From assembly GCF_000685395.1 (NCBI RefSeq), contig NZ_AVSQ01000015.1:124001-188000 (forward strand): 64,000 nt of DNA. The letters run 5' to 3'. The notes under the pieces were generated by a model. The model searched no databases. It was not told the DNA's origin and saw nothing but the letters and a program-made list of their open reading frames with translations. Shown here piece after piece: positions 33,787 through 41,101 of this stretch. Numbering within the stretch: position 1 is the stretch's first letter; the number at the start of each line of letters is the position of its first letter. The DNA comes from Candidatus Nitrosotenuis chungbukensis (GTDB taxonomy: Archaea > Thermoproteota > Nitrososphaeria > Nitrososphaerales > Nitrosopumilaceae). Both the position numbers and the translations under genes were made by a program.

Positions 33787-35178
33787 ATGTCACAAGGTAC
33801 AGCACCACTCCCACCTGCACCGGTACTGATGACATGTTTTGGTCACTGTGGGATAGGCCTTGGAGCAGAATCCTATCGTAGGCTGTTGCTAGATGTAGGT
33901 GCAGACCCGCTAAAACCGGTTTTAAAAGACAGCAAGGATGAATCTAGAATTCTTAAAAGATATGGAAGTACGATTTTGCGTTTCCCTGGCACTTACACCG
34001 GGGGAGAGACACCCTTAATCCCAAGGGCGCTGCTAGTTGACCTTGACCCAAGAGCTGCTAATCTTATTTTACAGTCATATCCTGATCTTTTTGCACTGCG
34101 TGACAAGCACGTAATTCACGGAGCGGGCGGCGCTGCAAGAAACTGGGCGGAAGGACGCTATAGATTCAAAAACGAGATAACCCAAAAATGGGATTTTGCC
34201 AAACAACTATCTGCCCTGTCGCCAGAACCTGTCCGGGGATATGTGGTGCCATTTGCGATGGGTGGCGGAACTGGAAGCTCATTTGCATGCTCATTTATCG
34301 AGTTTATTCGAAGCAACACAAAAGAACATGCGACAATTGCAACACTGGGACTCCTTCCTGAATTTGGCTGGGACCCCGTGATCTTAGAAGCGGCCGCAAT
34401 TAACATTGTAATGAACCTTGAATACCAAATCAAGTTCAGCGACTGCTCAATACTGTTTTCAAATAAACGATTGAGAGAAATTTCACACAAGTTTGAAAAA
34501 CGCGTGGATAAAATTCCATCAATCATCGACGATCTACCAAAAGAACATGAAGTCGGGTGGAAGGACTACAAGGGAATGAATCTGATTGCGGCAAATGCCA
34601 TTTCCATGTACGTGTCATCATTTGCGAGAGAAACGGAATGGGACATGTCCAACTATAGGACGTGGCTTGCAACAAAACGCCCCAAGTTTGCAATCCCGTG
34701 GGCAATACCTGTCTTGCCTGATGAGGATCAGTGGAGCCTAGACCAGTTGACTGGCAACAAGCACAACACAATGGATTCTATCATTGACAACATTAGCAAA
34801 AAACAAGACGCATTGCTGTTTGACATTGATGAAACCGATGTTCGAAATTACGGCGGACCGAAGGACTCGTGCTGTGCACTAGTCAAGGTAAAGGGGGAAT
34901 TTGACATCAAAGAAAGAGAAGTTCTCAAACGAGTAATCAAGGACAAATTCAACATCGAGGATTCAAGAATGATATTTGTCAAGATTCCAATTCTAGATAA
35001 AGAACAGGCAAATGTCACAATACTTGTCAACACAAAGGCAATAGGTCCTAAGATTTTGGACATCGCGCGCGAGGCAGAAGAATCCTGGGATGCCTACAAG
35101 GACGAGTACGGCAAATGGGGACTGACCACCGAGGACTTTAAGCAAAGCTTGATGGACGTAGTACACCAGTTTAGCTGA
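33787..35178 (+). CDS. Artubulin: archaeal tubulin homologue
   Basis: This 463-residue GTP-binding cytoskeletal protein of the tubulin/FtsZ superfamily is closer to tubulin than FtsZ. By eye it aligns with tubulin throughout: GHCGIGLGAESYRRL (19-33) with GQCGNQIG; PRALLVDLDP (79-88) with VPRAVLVDLEP; GAGGAARNWAEGRY (112-124) with GKEDAANNYARGHY; the G-loop MGGGTGSS (158-165); and SDCSILFSNKRL (218-229) with SDCAFMVDNEAI. The T7 segment reads ETEWDMSNY (282-290): D286 stays, but the catalytic acid position seems to be N289. ATG 33787 was preferred over an upstream in-frame TTG (33754). A coiled-coil gene follows 16 bases on. Confidence 0.9.
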   Translation: MSQGTAPLPPAPVLMTCFGHCGIGLGAESYRRLLLDVGADPLKPVLKDSKDESRILKRYGSTILRFPGTYTGGETPLIPRALLVDLDPRAANLILQSYPDLFALRDKHVIHGAGGAARNWAEGRYRFKNEITQKWDFAKQLSALSPEPVRGYVVPFAMGGGTGSSFACSFIEFIRSNTKEHATIATLGLLPEFGWDPVILEAAAINIVMNLEYQIKFSDCSILFSNKRLREISHKFEKRVDKIPSIIDDLPKEHEVGWKDYKGMNLIAANAISMYVSSFARETEWDMSNYRTWLATKRPKFAIPWAIPVLPDEDQWSLDQLTGNKHNTMDSIIDNISKKQDALLFDIDETDVRNYGGPKDSCCALVKVKGEFDIKEREVLKRVIKDKFNIEDSRMIFVKIPILDKEQANVTILVNTKAIGPKILDIAREAEESWDAYKDEYGKWGLTTEDFKQSLMDVVHQFS

Positions 35179-35194
35179 GACAGGTTTCATAATT

Positions 35195-35743
35195 ATGGCT
35201 GATTTCAATTTTTTAGAAGATTTGGCAAAAAAGGTCAAGTCTGAGCGAATTAACCTGCATCAAATAGATGAGGAACTAAAGTCGGTAAACATGCGGCTCC
35301 ACGAGCTGCCGCTAAAAAAACCGACAGAATCAACATTTGCAAAAATGATTGGAATCCAATACGAGGACCAAATGGAGCAATTAGAAAAAATGAAACTCAA
35401 TCTTGAATCGCAGAAGGATCAGATCACATCCTCAATTAAAAAAGACACTGACACGTTCATTACCGAGATGAGCTCCCCAGAACTGATAATCCCACTTGAT
35501 CCAAAACCTGTATTCCGAGATGGAAATGTCTTGTTCCATTACCGCGACTCTGCAAAATTTCAGAACTTGTTTGACTTTCTGGGTGAATTGCTTGGCTTGA
35601 GCATTCCACTAGTTGTAAAAGACGTGCTGCTCTCTTCATCTGAAATAATAGTGAAGGTCTCAAACGAATATGACGCAAAACAAAAGTTCATCAGCGGCAT
35701 AAATGAGATACAAAAGACCCTGACCATAAAGAGAAAACAGTAG
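35195..35743 (+). CDS. Coiled-coil protein of the artubulin operon
   Basis: The 182-residue protein has two helical coiled-coil stretches (FLEDLAKKVKSERINLHQID, residues 5-35; YEDQMEQLEKMKLNLESQKD, residues 56-80). A globular C-terminal alpha/beta domain follows (ELIIPLDPKPVFRDGNVLFH to KQKFISGINEIQKTLTI). No signal or membrane segment is present. It begins 16 bases after artubulin without its own promoter box, so the two should be co-transcribed. An adaptor or regulator of the filament is my inference; I recognise no named family. Confidence 0.75.
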   Translation: MADFNFLEDLAKKVKSERINLHQIDEELKSVNMRLHELPLKKPTESTFAKMIGIQYEDQMEQLEKMKLNLESQKDQITSSIKKDTDTFITEMSSPELIIPLDPKPVFRDGNVLFHYRDSAKFQNLFDFLGELLGLSIPLVVKDVLLSSSEIIVKVSNEYDAKQKFISGINEIQKTLTIKRKQ

Positions 35744-35801
35744 CGAGAGAACTGCCGTGACGATTGCTTAGTTTTTATTCGTTTGAGATTTACAGCTTGT
35801 A

Positions 35802-36719
35802 TTGCAAAATAAAACCCTCCTTCTTGCAATTATAATAATTATCAGTCCTGTCTTGTTTGCACTTGTAGTATATCCTGACACGTTTAGCCTAAGCTGGAAC
35901 CAGGGGCGCGGAGGATTTCTTTTTGCAATGGCATTCATCGTGGCAGAGATAATTGGAGTTAAACTTCACGTGTCTAAAAAAAGAATACTTGCAACCATCC
36001 CCCTAGCTGGTGCAGCCATCGCATATCTTGTAATACGTGAACACGGTCTGAAGGACTATCTTGTAGGTGTTGCCCCTCAGTTTAATGTCAACCTTGTGGA
36101 CTCGTGGACATGGATGTGGGATTTTATTATAATGGGGGCATTTTTGATTGCCGCTGTCAGCATACTGTTTGGGAAAAGGTGGATACGTATTGCTCCTGCA
36201 GGCCCAATCTTTCTTTGTGGCAGCGCCGCAATTCTGTCCCTTGACGCCTTTTTTCCATACGACACACTTGGACCACTCCAATACGTGGTGCCGTATCTGG
36301 TAAAGGCAAATGTTTGGATCATTAACAGTTTTGATCTTGGCACTGCGATTGCTAAAGAAAACCTGATGTTACTGCGAGGAGAACACGGGCCAATGGCCCT
36401 ACAGGTATTTTGGCCGTCTGCTGGAGTACACAGCATCATAATTTACTCGCTTGTCATGATGGCATTTTTGCTAAAGATGAACATAGAGCGAAAACGCAAA
36501 GCGGTGTACTTTGTTATTGGAATACTTGGAACGATTGGCATAAACATGATTAGGATATTTTCTCTATCCGTATTCGTACTCAAGGTTTCGACTGATCCTA
36601 CCAAGTTTGAAGAATTTCACGGTATTGCAGGAGAAATAATGTTCCTTCCTTGGATTTTCATATTCCTGCTCATCGTAACGTCGATTGAAACAAAACGAAT
36701 GAAACGGCTTGTGTCCTAA
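35802..36719 (+). CDS. Thaumarchaeosortase (exosortase/archaeosortase family)
   Basis: This 305-residue polytopic membrane protein is predicted to process C-terminal sorting signals of exported proteins. Exosortases use a membrane Cys-Arg-His triad. Here the equivalents are WPSAGVHS with S206 where the Cys is expected, NMIRIF with R251, and FHGIAGE with H273. The whole order and spacing match the family, so the Ser substitution looks genuine. A TTTTTATTC box near 35772-35780 supports the leaderless TTG start. The gene overlaps dinB by 4 bases (convergent). Confidence 0.85.
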   Translation: MQNKTLLLAIIIIISPVLFALVVYPDTFSLSWNQGRGGFLFAMAFIVAEIIGVKLHVSKKRILATIPLAGAAIAYLVIREHGLKDYLVGVAPQFNVNLVDSWTWMWDFIIMGAFLIAAVSILFGKRWIRIAPAGPIFLCGSAAILSLDAFFPYDTLGPLQYVVPYLVKANVWIINSFDLGTAIAKENLMLLRGEHGPMALQVFWPSAGVHSIIIYSLVMMAFLLKMNIERKRKAVYFVIGILGTIGINMIRIFSLSVFVLKVSTDPTKFEEFHGIAGEIMFLPWIFIFLLIVTSIETKRMKRLVS

Positions 36720-37810
36720 AAAAAGTTAGTAAGCGAACTTTGTCCCTGCAAGTCTGATAGTTCTGAAATCTTTACTCCGAGTCTTCTAATGCCTAGTGTC
36801 TGATCAATTAGCGCTTCTTCCAGTAGCTGATGCGCGGTTTTTCTTAATTCCTCGAGATTAAGCGTTGGGTTTTTGAGCATTTTTGATTTCGTCTTGCCTG
36901 TTAAGTCTGATTGTATGAATTGGATTCCAACTGACTTGAACATTTTTTTGTTCTTAACTGCAGTTTCGTACACATCGGCACATATCTCTTCAAGACTGCT
37001 TGCAAGGAAATCCAATTCCGTTGAGTCTTTTTTTAATGTGACAATTCTGCTGTACTGTATGGTTGGCTGTCTTTCCGCCACCGGCTCCTCGTCTATACCC
37101 CTTGCAGCATTGTAAATGTAAAGTGAAATCTTCCTACCAAACATTTTGTTTAGGGTAAAAATGTCAACTTTGCGCAACTCTTCTATCGTATTCAGATTTA
37201 TTTCACGAAGCTTTTCCTCAGTAACCTTTCCTATCCCCGGAATGTCGCTTACTTTGAGTGGCGCCAAAAACGATTCTGTGTTCTGCGGCTCTATCATGGT
37301 CAACCCGTCCGGTTTCTTATGGCTTGATGCAATTTTTGAGACAAGCTTGTTGGCTGATACGCCAACTGAGCACGTCATTTTGATTTTGTTTCTTATCTGA
37401 TTTTTGATCTGCTGGGCAAGATGGCCTGCATTTTTGAAATTGTTCTGCGTTCTTCTTGTCACGTCAAGATAGACCTCATCACGCCCAACATATTCAAAAA
37501 TGTCTGCATGATTTTTCATTATTTCCATTGCTTTTTCGGAAATGTCTGAATAATATGGAAAATCAGCTGGCAAAAAAACAGCATCTGAAATTTGCTTTAA
37601 TCGTGATTTTGCAAATTTAATCGGCATGCCTGACTTTACACCGTATTTTCTTGCGATATAGTTTGCAGTTGCTATTGCGCCACTATCGCCGCCTCTGTCA
37701 GAAAATATGCATACTGAGACTGGCTTTGTTCTTAGATTGGGGTTTCTGATCTCCTCGCATTGGGCGTAAAAATAATCAAAATCGACATGGAGCACAATCC
37801 TATCTGACAT
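36716..37810 (-). CDS. dinB: Y-family DNA polymerase IV (Dpo4/DinB)
   Basis: This 364-residue translesion polymerase has the N-terminal metal site and steric-gate region LHVDFDYFYAQCEE (D10, Y13) and the second acidic pair in GRDEVYLD (D111, E112). A helix-hairpin-helix SDIPGIGKVTEEKLREI and little-finger domain follow. The last residues GQSSLTNFF form a PCNA-interacting motif (QxxLxxFF). The motif VGRDEVYLD differs slightly from the usual SIDEAYLD, but the catalytic acids are present. It is divergent from the small gene at 37873. Confidence 0.95.
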   Translation of the reverse strand: MSDRIVLHVDFDYFYAQCEEIRNPNLRTKPVSVCIFSDRGGDSGAIATANYIARKYGVKSGMPIKFAKSRLKQISDAVFLPADFPYYSDISEKAMEIMKNHADIFEYVGRDEVYLDVTRRTQNNFKNAGHLAQQIKNQIRNKIKMTCSVGVSANKLVSKIASSHKKPDGLTMIEPQNTESFLAPLKVSDIPGIGKVTEEKLREINLNTIEELRKVDIFTLNKMFGRKISLYIYNAARGIDEEPVAERQPTIQYSRIVTLKKDSTELDFLASSLEEICADVYETAVKNKKMFKSVGIQFIQSDLTGKTKSKMLKNPTLNLEELRKTAHQLLEEALIDQTLGIRRLGVKISELSDLQGQSSLTNFF

Positions 37811-37872
37811 GTGTATGGTATGGAAAAAAATCCTTATTACAATATCGAATCATTCTAAGAATCTAAATATCG

Positions 37873-38139
37873 ATGCACTCATTGCTAGTTGTGTCTTATC
37901 CATTATCTGTTGACGAAAACGGTGTTAAAATGAAGCCAGAAAACATGGAAAAAGAAAAAATGTATTACTGCCTTCACAACGAGAAGCTGATTCTTGTCTA
38001 CAAAGATGATCAGGAATTCCTAAACTGTTACGAGATTGAAGAAAAAGATTTGGTTGACTCTGTAAAAACCTGTTCTAATCCTGACGACATTGAAAAAATT
38101 ATAGAAGGCTATATTCAAAAAGAAAATATCAAACATTAA
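37873..38139 (+). CDS. Small acidic hypothetical protein
   Basis: This 88-residue protein is rich in Glu, Lys and Tyr, with EKEKMYYCLHNEKLILVYKD and a C-terminal NPDDIEKIIEGYIQKEN helix. The start is uncertain: ATG 37873 has a CTTATTACAATATC stretch upstream at about 37833-37846, but an internal ATG at 37930 would give 69 residues. No family is recognised. It precedes the Alba gene by 41 bases on the same strand. Confidence 0.6.
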   Translation: MHSLLVVSYPLSVDENGVKMKPENMEKEKMYYCLHNEKLILVYKDDQEFLNCYEIEEKDLVDSVKTCSNPDDIEKIIEGYIQKENIKH

Positions 38140-38180
38140 ATAAACACCGAGGAACAGGAACAACCTAAGGCCAAAATAAA

Positions 38181-38564
38181 ATGAGCGAAGACACCCCTAC
38201 TGAAGCCCAAGAAATATTTATCGAATCGCAAAAACTCAAAGATAACGCTGCGGTAGACGAGGTAAAATCTACGGACGAAGAAGACTCGAGAAAGACACGC
38301 GATGTGATTTTTGTTGGAACAAAACCAATAATGACTTATGTCACTGCAACATTGACGCAGCTCTCAAACCAATCGTTTGTGACCATAAAGGCACGGGGAC
38401 AGAGGATCACACAGGCAGTCGATGTGTCTCAAATGATTGTAAAACGAATGAACACTGTGGGATATAAAATCAAAGATGTCCGTATTTCATCTGATTCACT
38501 TTTATCGCAAGATGGAAAAACAAGAAATGTTTCCACAATAGAAATTGATATTACGAAAGAATAG
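38181..38564 (+). CDS. alba: Alba family chromatin protein with acidic N-terminal extension
   Basis: Alba binds double-stranded DNA and RNA as a dimer. The Alba fold begins at VIFVGTKPIMTYVTATLTQL. TIKARGQRITQAVDVSQMIVKRM (positions about 80-102) contains the DNA-contact lysine/arginine region and dimer helix. The first ~40 residues are an acidic, disordered-looking extension (EDTPTEAQEIFIESQKLKDN) not found in typical Sulfolobus Alba. The next gene overlaps its 3' end by 20 bases. Confidence 0.9.
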   Translation: MSEDTPTEAQEIFIESQKLKDNAAVDEVKSTDEEDSRKTRDVIFVGTKPIMTYVTATLTQLSNQSFVTIKARGQRITQAVDVSQMIVKRMNTVGYKIKDVRISSDSLLSQDGKTRNVSTIEIDITKE

Positions 38565-38778
38565 GAACTTTGTCATTCTAATTGGCGTCTCTGTAATTGC
38601 AGGACTTGTTTTAATTCAAGCGTTTAACTCGTGCTCATTAAAGCAGCTCTCAATAATTTCCGAAATTGAGGAATACAAGAATCTGTACGATCCTCAACAA
38701 TGTGTGGTTTTGGTGGATAAAATCATGAACCTGAACAACGAATGCAAAACAGAATTTGACATCCTTGACTGCGGCTAA
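38545..38778 (+). CDS. Small membrane-anchored cysteine-containing protein overlapping alba
   Basis: Starting at TTG 38545, inside the alba 3' end, the 77-residue frame begins with a basic stretch and one membrane helix (FVILIGVSVIAGLVLIQAF). An extracytoplasmic domain follows with four cysteines (NSCSLKQ, PQQCVVL, NECKTEF, DILDCG), likely two disulfides. It is probably co-translated with alba. It has coding character despite the overlap. Function unknown. Confidence 0.6.
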   Translation: MILRKNRNFVILIGVSVIAGLVLIQAFNSCSLKQLSIISEIEEYKNLYDPQQCVVLVDKIMNLNNECKTEFDILDCG

Positions 38779-39392
38779 ATTTTTGCTTGTAGGATAAACG
38801 TTATGCCGAAATAAATCAAGACGGCGTTAATTCCAATCATGCCTATTTTGTACCTCTTGTTTGAAAGAAACACTTTTCCCCTTGAAGAAAGAAACGAAAC
38901 TAAAACAAGCCATGCATAATCCATCCAGATGTGCAACGCGAACATTATAAAAATCCCCCATATCGACCACAACAAGAGTGCATCCGAAATAAGCTTAAAC
39001 CCAATCGTAAACCACCATATGAGAAAAAACGGATTCAGTCCCGTCAGAAGTATGCCTGTAAGAAACGAACCGTATTTTGATTTGTATTGCATGGGATCTT
39101 TTCTTAGTATTGATATTATTTGCAATCCAGCAAATCCAAAAATACTCAGTGCTCCCAAAATTCCAATTGAAACCCTGAACTGCGGCATTGCATCAAGTGA
39201 CAGAATTCCAAGTCCAATTGAGACGACCAGCGGCAATTCTACTAATGTATGCCCGAGTGCTATCCTAAATCCTGCTCTTGCACCCTGCCTTATGCCGTTT
39301 GCGATTGTTGCTACAAACAATGGCCCCGGCGACATCACTCCGGACGCTGAAATTATCACTACTGCGATACCGAACTGGAAAAAGTCTTGCAT
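38775..39392 (-). CDS. LysE-family translocator
   Basis: This 205-residue protein has six membrane helices, the size and layout of LysE/RhtB exporters. The N-terminal signature SASGVMSPGPLFVATIANGI matches the family's GxxxSPGP-x-n motif. It may export an amino acid or similar small metabolite; the substrate is not predictable. It follows the PAC2 gene by 3 bases, so the two form an operon. Confidence 0.85.
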   Translation of the reverse strand: MQDFFQFGIAVVIISASGVMSPGPLFVATIANGIRQGARAGFRIALGHTLVELPLVVSIGLGILSLDAMPQFRVSIGILGALSIFGFAGLQIISILRKDPMQYKSKYGSFLTGILLTGLNPFFLIWWFTIGFKLISDALLLWSIWGIFIMFALHIWMDYAWLVLVSFLSSRGKVFLSNKRYKIGMIGINAVLIYFGITFILQAKI

Positions 39393-39395
39393 GTG

Positions 39396-40112
39396 CTAGC
39401 CATACATTGATTTTTTAATGGCGCTTGTTTCTTTTTCTCTTTCCCTGATTTCCTTTTCCACCATTTCTGTCTGCTTTTGCATTAATCCAAGATCGCATGA
39501 AACCCCTGGCAAAAGTTTTGACATTGCCATACACAGGTTCACACTGGACTTGAAATCCGGACCCGATGCGTCTACGTCTACTAGAATAACTACCACGTTT
39601 TGGCCGTTTAACATCCCCTCATTAAGCAATGCTCCTGGAACTCCTGGAATGGTGCCGTTTTGCAATACTGTCATTCCTGCCTGCTTGATCTTTTCTCTTG
39701 CCTCGTCGGTACTGCCTGCTGCAATTACCTGATTTGTGTTCTCTGTTGGCATTCTCATTGGTGCGCTGCTGACAATCAGTGAACATTTGTGTTTTTTTGC
39801 CCACTTTAACATCAATCTTGCAATCGTTCTGTGGTGTGGCTCGCTGATTGTCAAATACGAAGTAAAAACTCCTACCTTGAGGTCCTTGTTTACAAAAATA
39901 CGCGTTGCATAGTTAGGTACCCCATCTTTAATTATGGAGACGGTTGGGAAGTCAAACGAATCGATAAATCCGACAAGTTCATACGGCGCTGAATGCATTA
40001 GCGATTCACTGGCAATCGCACTTGTGAATCCAATCGAGGGAAATCCATCAATAAGATACCCGCCTTCCAGGTCTATTGGCTTGATCTCCTTGATCCAAAG
40101 TCTTGGAAACAC
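39396..40112 (-). CDS. Proteasome assembly chaperone (PAC2) family protein
   Basis: This 238-residue protein belongs to the archaeal PAC2 family, homologous to eukaryotic proteasome assembly chaperone 2. Features are LIDGFPSIGFTSAIASESLM, the IVSSAPMRMPT block, and GTIPGVPGALLNEGMLNG. The C-terminus is a helical tail (QKQTEMVEKEIREREKETSA). It likely assists 20S proteasome assembly, although archaeal members have been little tested. It is first in an operon with a LysE exporter. Confidence 0.88.
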   Translation of the reverse strand: MFPRLWIKEIKPIDLEGGYLIDGFPSIGFTSAIASESLMHSAPYELVGFIDSFDFPTVSIIKDGVPNYATRIFVNKDLKVGVFTSYLTISEPHHRTIARLMLKWAKKHKCSLIVSSAPMRMPTENTNQVIAAGSTDEAREKIKQAGMTVLQNGTIPGVPGALLNEGMLNGQNVVVILVDVDASGPDFKSSVNLCMAMSKLLPGVSCDLGLMQKQTEMVEKEIREREKETSAIKKSMYG

Positions 40113-40164
40113 AGTAAATGTTCTAAATTAATGCTGATATACTTTTACCGGAATCCTTCGAACT

Positions 40165-40917
40165 CTAGGTGAATTTTCGGTGGTCAGAAAATCTCCCTTT
40201 GCGGCTTTTTTCATATTTTGACAGGTCGAATTCTAATGACTTTGCAGATTCTCCCTTTAGGGTCAGTGTGCTTGGTATCATTACCCTGTCCTGCTCATGC
40301 ATGCTTACAATGATGCTGTTTCCGCCAAAGCGACTATTTTGCACGTTTGCAGCCAATACTGGGACGCGGTTTTCTAGTGCTCTTACTTGCACATACAGAT
40401 GCCATGGAACGATTCCCCTTTTGACTATCCTTGAGGGGGAAAACAACACTTGGGCGCCTTTCTTTACCAGAGTTTCCGCCACGTCTGAAAACACCATGTC
40501 GTAGCAAATTATTATGCCAAACTTGCAAGCAGTCTTGAACACCTTTGCCTTGGTGCCTGGTCTGACCAGATCTTTCTCATAGTCAAATGGGTGGATCTTT
40601 TCCTGCGCTCCGATGATTTCACCAGTCGAGTCTATTATCGGAGCCGAAATCACGTTGCCGTTTTTTCTTTTCTCATAAAACGCGCCTGGAATAACAGTCA
40701 TGGAGTATTCTTTTGCGATTTTTTTGAATCTTGAAAACTCGGTGTCACAATCGACAATCTTGTTTTCCTTTAGCCACTGTTCTGGGAGGCAGACGATGTC
40801 TGTTTCCTGCTTTCCGAGTTTTTCCACCAGTTTGGAAATGATGTCAATTCCACTCTCATTGGAGCCATACGTGCGAGCCTGAACCACGCCTAGTTTTATC
40901 AATCGCACTTGTTTCAT
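40165..40917 (-). CDS. Carbon-nitrogen hydrolase (nitrilase superfamily)
   Basis: This 250-residue hydrolase carries the catalytic triad: E46 (CLPEQWL), K107 (EKIHPF) and C138 (IICYDMVF). It probably hydrolyses a linear amide such as an omega-amide or N-carbamoyl substrate; nitrilase activity is restricted to a small branch. The gene sits 52 bases upstream of the PAC2 gene on the same strand and may be co-transcribed. Confidence 0.9.
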   Translation of the reverse strand: MKQVRLIKLGVVQARTYGSNESGIDIISKLVEKLGKQETDIVCLPEQWLKENKIVDCDTEFSRFKKIAKEYSMTVIPGAFYEKRKNGNVISAPIIDSTGEIIGAQEKIHPFDYEKDLVRPGTKAKVFKTACKFGIIICYDMVFSDVAETLVKKGAQVLFSPSRIVKRGIVPWHLYVQVRALENRVPVLAANVQNSRFGGNSIIVSMHEQDRVMIPSTLTLKGESAKSLEFDLSKYEKSRKGRFSDHRKFT

Positions 40918-41101
40918 TCTGGCCTAATTATACATAAATGAACCTCGTTTATGCGATAAAGAGCAATTCCTGCTCCTTGAGCATCAAGATGTAGCAAAAT
41001 GACACGCAGTGATGCCCTACAACATTTTTCGTATCGTATCAAAAAAATCCGTTTCAAACTAAACAAAACAGCATAATTTAGTCAACTAAACTTGTCAGTA
41101 T

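Noticed and set aside
33787-35178. FtsZ annotation
   Set aside because: The G-loop is GGGTGSS rather than GGGTGTG, and T1, T3 and the SDC-N segment line up far better with tubulin than with FtsZ.
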